A DNA stretch of 27,573 nucleotides, taken from positions 1 to 27,573 of the forward strand of contig CAKZZH010000110.1 in assembly GCA_937885345.1 (NCBI GenBank), in the 5' to 3' direction. This DNA comes from an uncultured Lachnospiraceae bacterium (GTDB lineage: Bacteria; Bacillota; Clostridia; Lachnospirales; Lachnospiraceae). Positions 24,578 to 27,573 of the stretch are shown here, piece by piece. The number at the start of each line of letters is the position of its first letter. Within the stretch, counting starts at the first letter, position 1. The position numbers and the translations under genes were made by a program. The notes beneath the pieces are model-generated. The model ran no database searches. It saw nothing but the letters and a program-made list of their open reading frames with translations, and was not told the origin of the DNA.

Positions 24578-26626
24578 ATGAAAAAAGTGTTCGGACGTAA
24601 TGACCTTTTTGTCGGAGCATATCTTCTTGCGGCCGTTATCGGCTTGTTTGTGTCTTTCCCGGCCGCGCTTCTCGATGTGCTGCTTGCTTTTAATATCGGA
24701 GTGGCAATAATAATCCTCTTTACCGCGATGTATTCAAAGGAAGCGCTGGATATGTCGGCTTTTCCGACAATCCTCTTGTTTACGACCATATTCAGAATAT
24801 CGCTTAATGTTTCCTCGACCAAGCTTATCTTAAGGGACGGAGATGCGGGTAAAGTCGTTTCGGCGTTCGGACAATTCGTCGGTGGTAATGATATTATCAT
24901 CGGTTTTATCGTATTCATAATACTTATTATAGTGCAGTTCGTGGTTATCAACAAAGGTTCGGAGCGAGTATCTGAGGTAACCGCAAGATTTACACTCGAT
25001 GCCATGCCCGGTAAACAGATGGCCATCGATGCCGATCTCAATACAGGCGCCATAACTGATAAAGAAGCCAAGGAAAGACGTGAGAAGATTCAGGCTGAAT
25101 CCGCTTTCTTCGGTTCTATGGACGGTGCTACCAAGTTCGTAAAAGGAGATGCAACGGCAGGTCTTATCATTACGGTGATCAACCTTATCGGTGGTATCAT
25201 TATGGGAGTTGTAAGACAGGGAATGGATATCGGTGAGGCGCTTAATCAGTATGCGATACTTACGATCGGTGACGGCCTGTGTTCGCAGATCCCTTCGCTT
25301 TTTATTTCGCTTTCAACAGGTATTCTCGTAACCAAGGGCGCAAGCGAGGCGCAGGTTACGGACGAGATATATACACAGCTTTTTACGGTTCCCAAAGTTC
25401 TTATGATCGCCGGGGCTGTGCTTGCATTACTCGGTATTATTATCGGACCGCTTCCATGGTACATTTTTGTCCCGCTCGGAGCCGGAATCTTTATTCTCGG
25501 TTTTATTTCCAACAGAAGCAAAGCTGTTGCAGAAGTGGAGGCTGAGACGCATGGACCTGAGGCTGAAGCCTCCGAAATACGTAAGCCGGAGAATGTCGTA
25601 AGCCTTCTGCAGGTCGATCCTATCGAGCTGGAATTCGGTTATGGAATCATTCCCCTTGCCGATGTTAATCAGGGCGGAGACCTTCTTGACCGAGTTGTTA
25701 TGATCAGAAGACAGGTTGCTCTTGAACTTGGTACCGTTGTGCCCATTATCCGTTTGCGTGATAACATTCAGCTCAATCCCAACCAGTATATCATCAAGAT
25801 AAAAGGTATTCAGGTCAGCGAGGGCGAGATCATGTTCGATCACTATATGGCCATGAATCCCGGATTTGTTGAAGAGGAGATAGCCGGTATCGAGACGGAG
25901 GAGCCTTCCTTCCACCTTCCCGCTATCTGGATTTCCGAGAATCAAAGAGAGAGGGCCGAGTCGCTCGGTTATACCGTTGTCGATCCTCCTTCGATCATTG
26001 CTACACATCTTACAGAGGTTATCAAGGCACATATTGCAGAGCTTCTTACAAGACAGGATACACAGAATCTTATCAACAATCTCAAGGAGAGCAATCCTAC
26101 GCTTGTTGACGAACTTGTGCCCAAGCTTATGAATGTCGGTGAGATCGAAAAGGTTCTTCAGAACCTGCTTTCGGAGGGTATATCCATCAGAGATCTTCTT
26201 ACGATCTTCGAGACTTTGGCGGATCATGCCGCTACCACAAGGGATCCGGATATCCTGACAGAATATGTAAGGCAGGCACTTAAGAGGGCCATCTCCAACA
26301 AATTCTTTATGCCCGGAGAAAAGACGAGCGTTGCTACGCTTGATCCCAAGATTGAGCAGGAGATTATGGGTGCTGTTAAGCAGACCGAGCAGGGAAGCTT
26401 TGTCAACCTGGCTCCGGACAGGATCCGTAAAATAGTTGAGGCCACACAGGCAGAGGTTAACAAACTTGATTCTCTCGGCAGACAGCCTATAATTATTACA
26501 TCACCGATAGTCAGAATGTATTTTAAAGGTCTTATTCAGGATTATATTGGTGATTTGGTAGTTTTATCGTATAATGAAGTAGAGTCCAATGTTGAACTCG
26601 AATCGGTAGGGATGGTGACAGCGTAA
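24578..26626 (+). CDS. flhA: Flagellar export gate protein FlhA
   Basis: FlhA forms the nonameric export ring that docks chaperone-substrate complexes. The 682-residue product has a hydrophobic N-terminal half (about residues 1-325, around eight helices) with the FHIPEP cytoplasmic loop RFTLDAMPGKQMAIDADLN and FFGSMDGATKFVKGDA. A long cytoplasmic domain (about 340-682) follows, with GYGIIPLAD, IRLRDNIQLNPNQY and TTRDPDILTEYVRQAL. The ATG follows AAAGGAGGGAG. flhF begins one base after its stop. Confidence 0.98.
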   Translation: MKKVFGRNDLFVGAYLLAAVIGLFVSFPAALLDVLLAFNIGVAIIILFTAMYSKEALDMSAFPTILLFTTIFRISLNVSSTKLILRDGDAGKVVSAFGQFVGGNDIIIGFIVFIILIIVQFVVINKGSERVSEVTARFTLDAMPGKQMAIDADLNTGAITDKEAKERREKIQAESAFFGSMDGATKFVKGDATAGLIITVINLIGGIIMGVVRQGMDIGEALNQYAILTIGDGLCSQIPSLFISLSTGILVTKGASEAQVTDEIYTQLFTVPKVLMIAGAVLALLGIIIGPLPWYIFVPLGAGIFILGFISNRSKAVAEVEAETHGPEAEASEIRKPENVVSLLQVDPIELEFGYGIIPLADVNQGGDLLDRVVMIRRQVALELGTVVPIIRLRDNIQLNPNQYIIKIKGIQVSEGEIMFDHYMAMNPGFVEEEIAGIETEEPSFHLPAIWISENQRERAESLGYTVVDPPSIIATHLTEVIKAHIAELLTRQDTQNLINNLKESNPTLVDELVPKLMNVGEIEKVLQNLLSEGISIRDLLTIFETLADHAATTRDPDILTEYVRQALKRAISNKFFMPGEKTSVATLDPKIEQEIMGAVKQTEQGSFVNLAPDRIRKIVEATQAEVNKLDSLGRQPIIITSPIVRMYFKGLIQDYIGDLVVLSYNEVESNVELESVGMVTA

Positions 26627-26627
26627 A

Positions 26628-27573
26628 ATGATAGTCAAGAAATACAAAGCTCCAACTGAAACAGAAGCGGTACTTATGGCGAAGGACGACCTTGGCCCGG
26701 GTGCTGTGGTGCTTAATGTAAAGACAATGACGCATAAGGGGATTGCCAAGCTTTTTAAGAAGGATTATGTGGAGATTACCGCAGCGCTTGAGGAAAAGGA
26801 TTTTGCCGCAACGGTTAACGGACGTAATTCCGGCAAGGCAGTGCAGACTCCGGTTAAGCCGGGTAACAGACAGGTATCAAACGGAGCCGGCCCGGGCACG
26901 GCCCAGAGCCCTGCTTCAACCATAGACCTCAGAGCAACCGATGAAAAGGATAATACATCTCTGCCGAGCGCAATAGAGGAGAAACTTAACAGCCTTCATG
27001 ATATGCTTCGCAATCAGATGAAGGAGGAGGCTGAAAAGGCCGAGAAAGCAGCGGATAAAGAAGCCGGAGGTAAGGAAGACGGCGGCGAGAAGGATGCTCG
27101 CAGTAAGGCTGTAAATAATAATTTTAAATCGCTCAAGCTTATATATAACAAGCTTTTACAGAATGAAGTCGATGAGAAATATGCCAATGCGCTTATCAAT
27201 GATATAGAGAGTTCTCTTAAGAAGGAATCCACGCTTGATACGATACTTGCAAGCGTGTACCAGAAACTTATTCTTAAGCTCGGAGAGCCTGCAACGATCG
27301 CGGATGATCCAAACCGTAAGGTTATATTTTTTATAGGACCGACGGGCGTGGGCAAGACCACAACCATAGCGAAGCTGGCTTCCGATTACAAGCTTGGCAA
27401 GAACCGCAAGGTTGCGATGATAACCGCCGATACATACAGGATTGCCGCCGTTGAGCAGCTTAACACATACGCAAGTATTCTCGATGTGCCGGTTAATGTG
27501 ATCTACACTCCGAGCGAGATCTTGGAAAATATCGAGCAACTCAGCGATTATGATGTGATTTTTGTGGATACGG
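26628..27573 (+). CDS. flhF: Flagellar SRP-like GTPase FlhF, 3' end outside window
   Basis: FlhF is an SRP-family GTPase that sets flagellar number and position. The visible 315 residues begin MIVKKYKAPTETEAVLMAKD, the FlhF N-terminal basic domain. A long charged, probably disordered Lys/Glu/Ala/Gly linker spans about residues 60-165. The N-domain and G-domain start follow, with Walker A GPTGVGKTT (237-245), the ITADTYRIAAVEQL motif (about 265-278) and DYDVIFVDT, the G3 start, at the window end. The ATG follows GGTGA at 10 bases and is one base after the flhA stop. The frame stays open to the last base; the C-terminus is missing only because the window ends. Confidence 0.96.
   Translation, partial: MIVKKYKAPTETEAVLMAKDDLGPGAVVLNVKTMTHKGIAKLFKKDYVEITAALEEKDFAATVNGRNSGKAVQTPVKPGNRQVSNGAGPGTAQSPASTIDLRATDEKDNTSLPSAIEEKLNSLHDMLRNQMKEEAEKAEKAADKEAGGKEDGGEKDARSKAVNNNFKSLKLIYNKLLQNEVDEKYANALINDIESSLKKESTLDTILASVYQKLILKLGEPATIADDPNRKVIFFIGPTGVGKTTTIAKLASDYKLGKNRKVAMITADTYRIAAVEQLNTYASILDVPVNVIYTPSEILENIEQLSDYDVIFVDT

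Noticed and set aside
1..27573. CRISPR arrays, tRNA or rRNA genes, riboswitches, prophage or defence genes
   Set aside because: No regularly spaced direct repeats, cloverleaf sequences or typical riboswitch cores were seen. All long open frames are accounted for by flagellar or housekeeping genes and the transposase remnant.

Overview
The window is almost entirely one long, head-to-tail flagellar/chemotaxis (fla/che) operon, read on the + strand. Low-GC Gram-positive markers place it in a motile member of the Clostridia, most likely Lachnospiraceae (Roseburia/Butyrivibrio-like). These markers are CodY next to the fla operon, FliY in place of a simple FliN, FlbD/SwrD, a YlxF-type protein, strong GGAGG ribosome binding sites and TTGAMA/TATAAT promoters. 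The family-level placement is inferred from gene order and protein style. No database search was run.

Layout. Positions 1-616 hold a 5'-truncated IS110-family transposase on the - strand, entering from outside the window. A clean promoter at 657-685 then drives topA (DNA topoisomerase I), which ends in a GC-rich terminator hairpin. codY (GTP/branched-chain amino acid sensing repressor) follows with its own consensus promoter and terminator. The flagellar operon starts from a promoter packed directly against the codY terminator.

The operon runs flgB-flgC-fliE (rod), fliF-fliG (MS ring, C-ring rotor), fliH-fliI-fliJ (export ATPase complex), a YlxF/MgtE-N-like membrane protein, fliK-flgD-TIGR02530-type protein-flgE (hook length control, cap, unknown, hook), and flbD-motA-motB-fliL (stator and its accessory proteins). 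It continues with fliM-fliY-cheY (switch and response regulator), fliO-fliP-fliQ-fliR-flhB-flhA (export gate) and the start of flhF (SRP-like GTPase, cut by the window end). Gene order closely follows the Bacillus subtilis fla/che operon, with motAB inserted after flbD as is usual in clostridia.

Most genes are spaced by less than about 100 bases, and several overlap (fliG/fliH, motA/motB, fliO/fliP), which implies translational coupling. No stretch above 300 bases lacks a gene. The longest gaps hold regulatory structure: a long imperfect hairpin between fliE and fliF, a sigma-28-like promoter before fliK, an 18-codon upstream reading frame that overlaps the flgE start codon, and a 10-bp perfect hairpin after flgE.

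I found no clearly new multi-gene system. The most interesting leads are small: the putative flgE leader peptide, the fliE-fliF hairpin, the internal sigma-28-like promoter, a recurrent GTAAAATA octamer that goes with non-preferred Lys-Ile codons, an Asp-rich extracytoplasmic segment in FliP, and the tandem-repeat linker in FliY.
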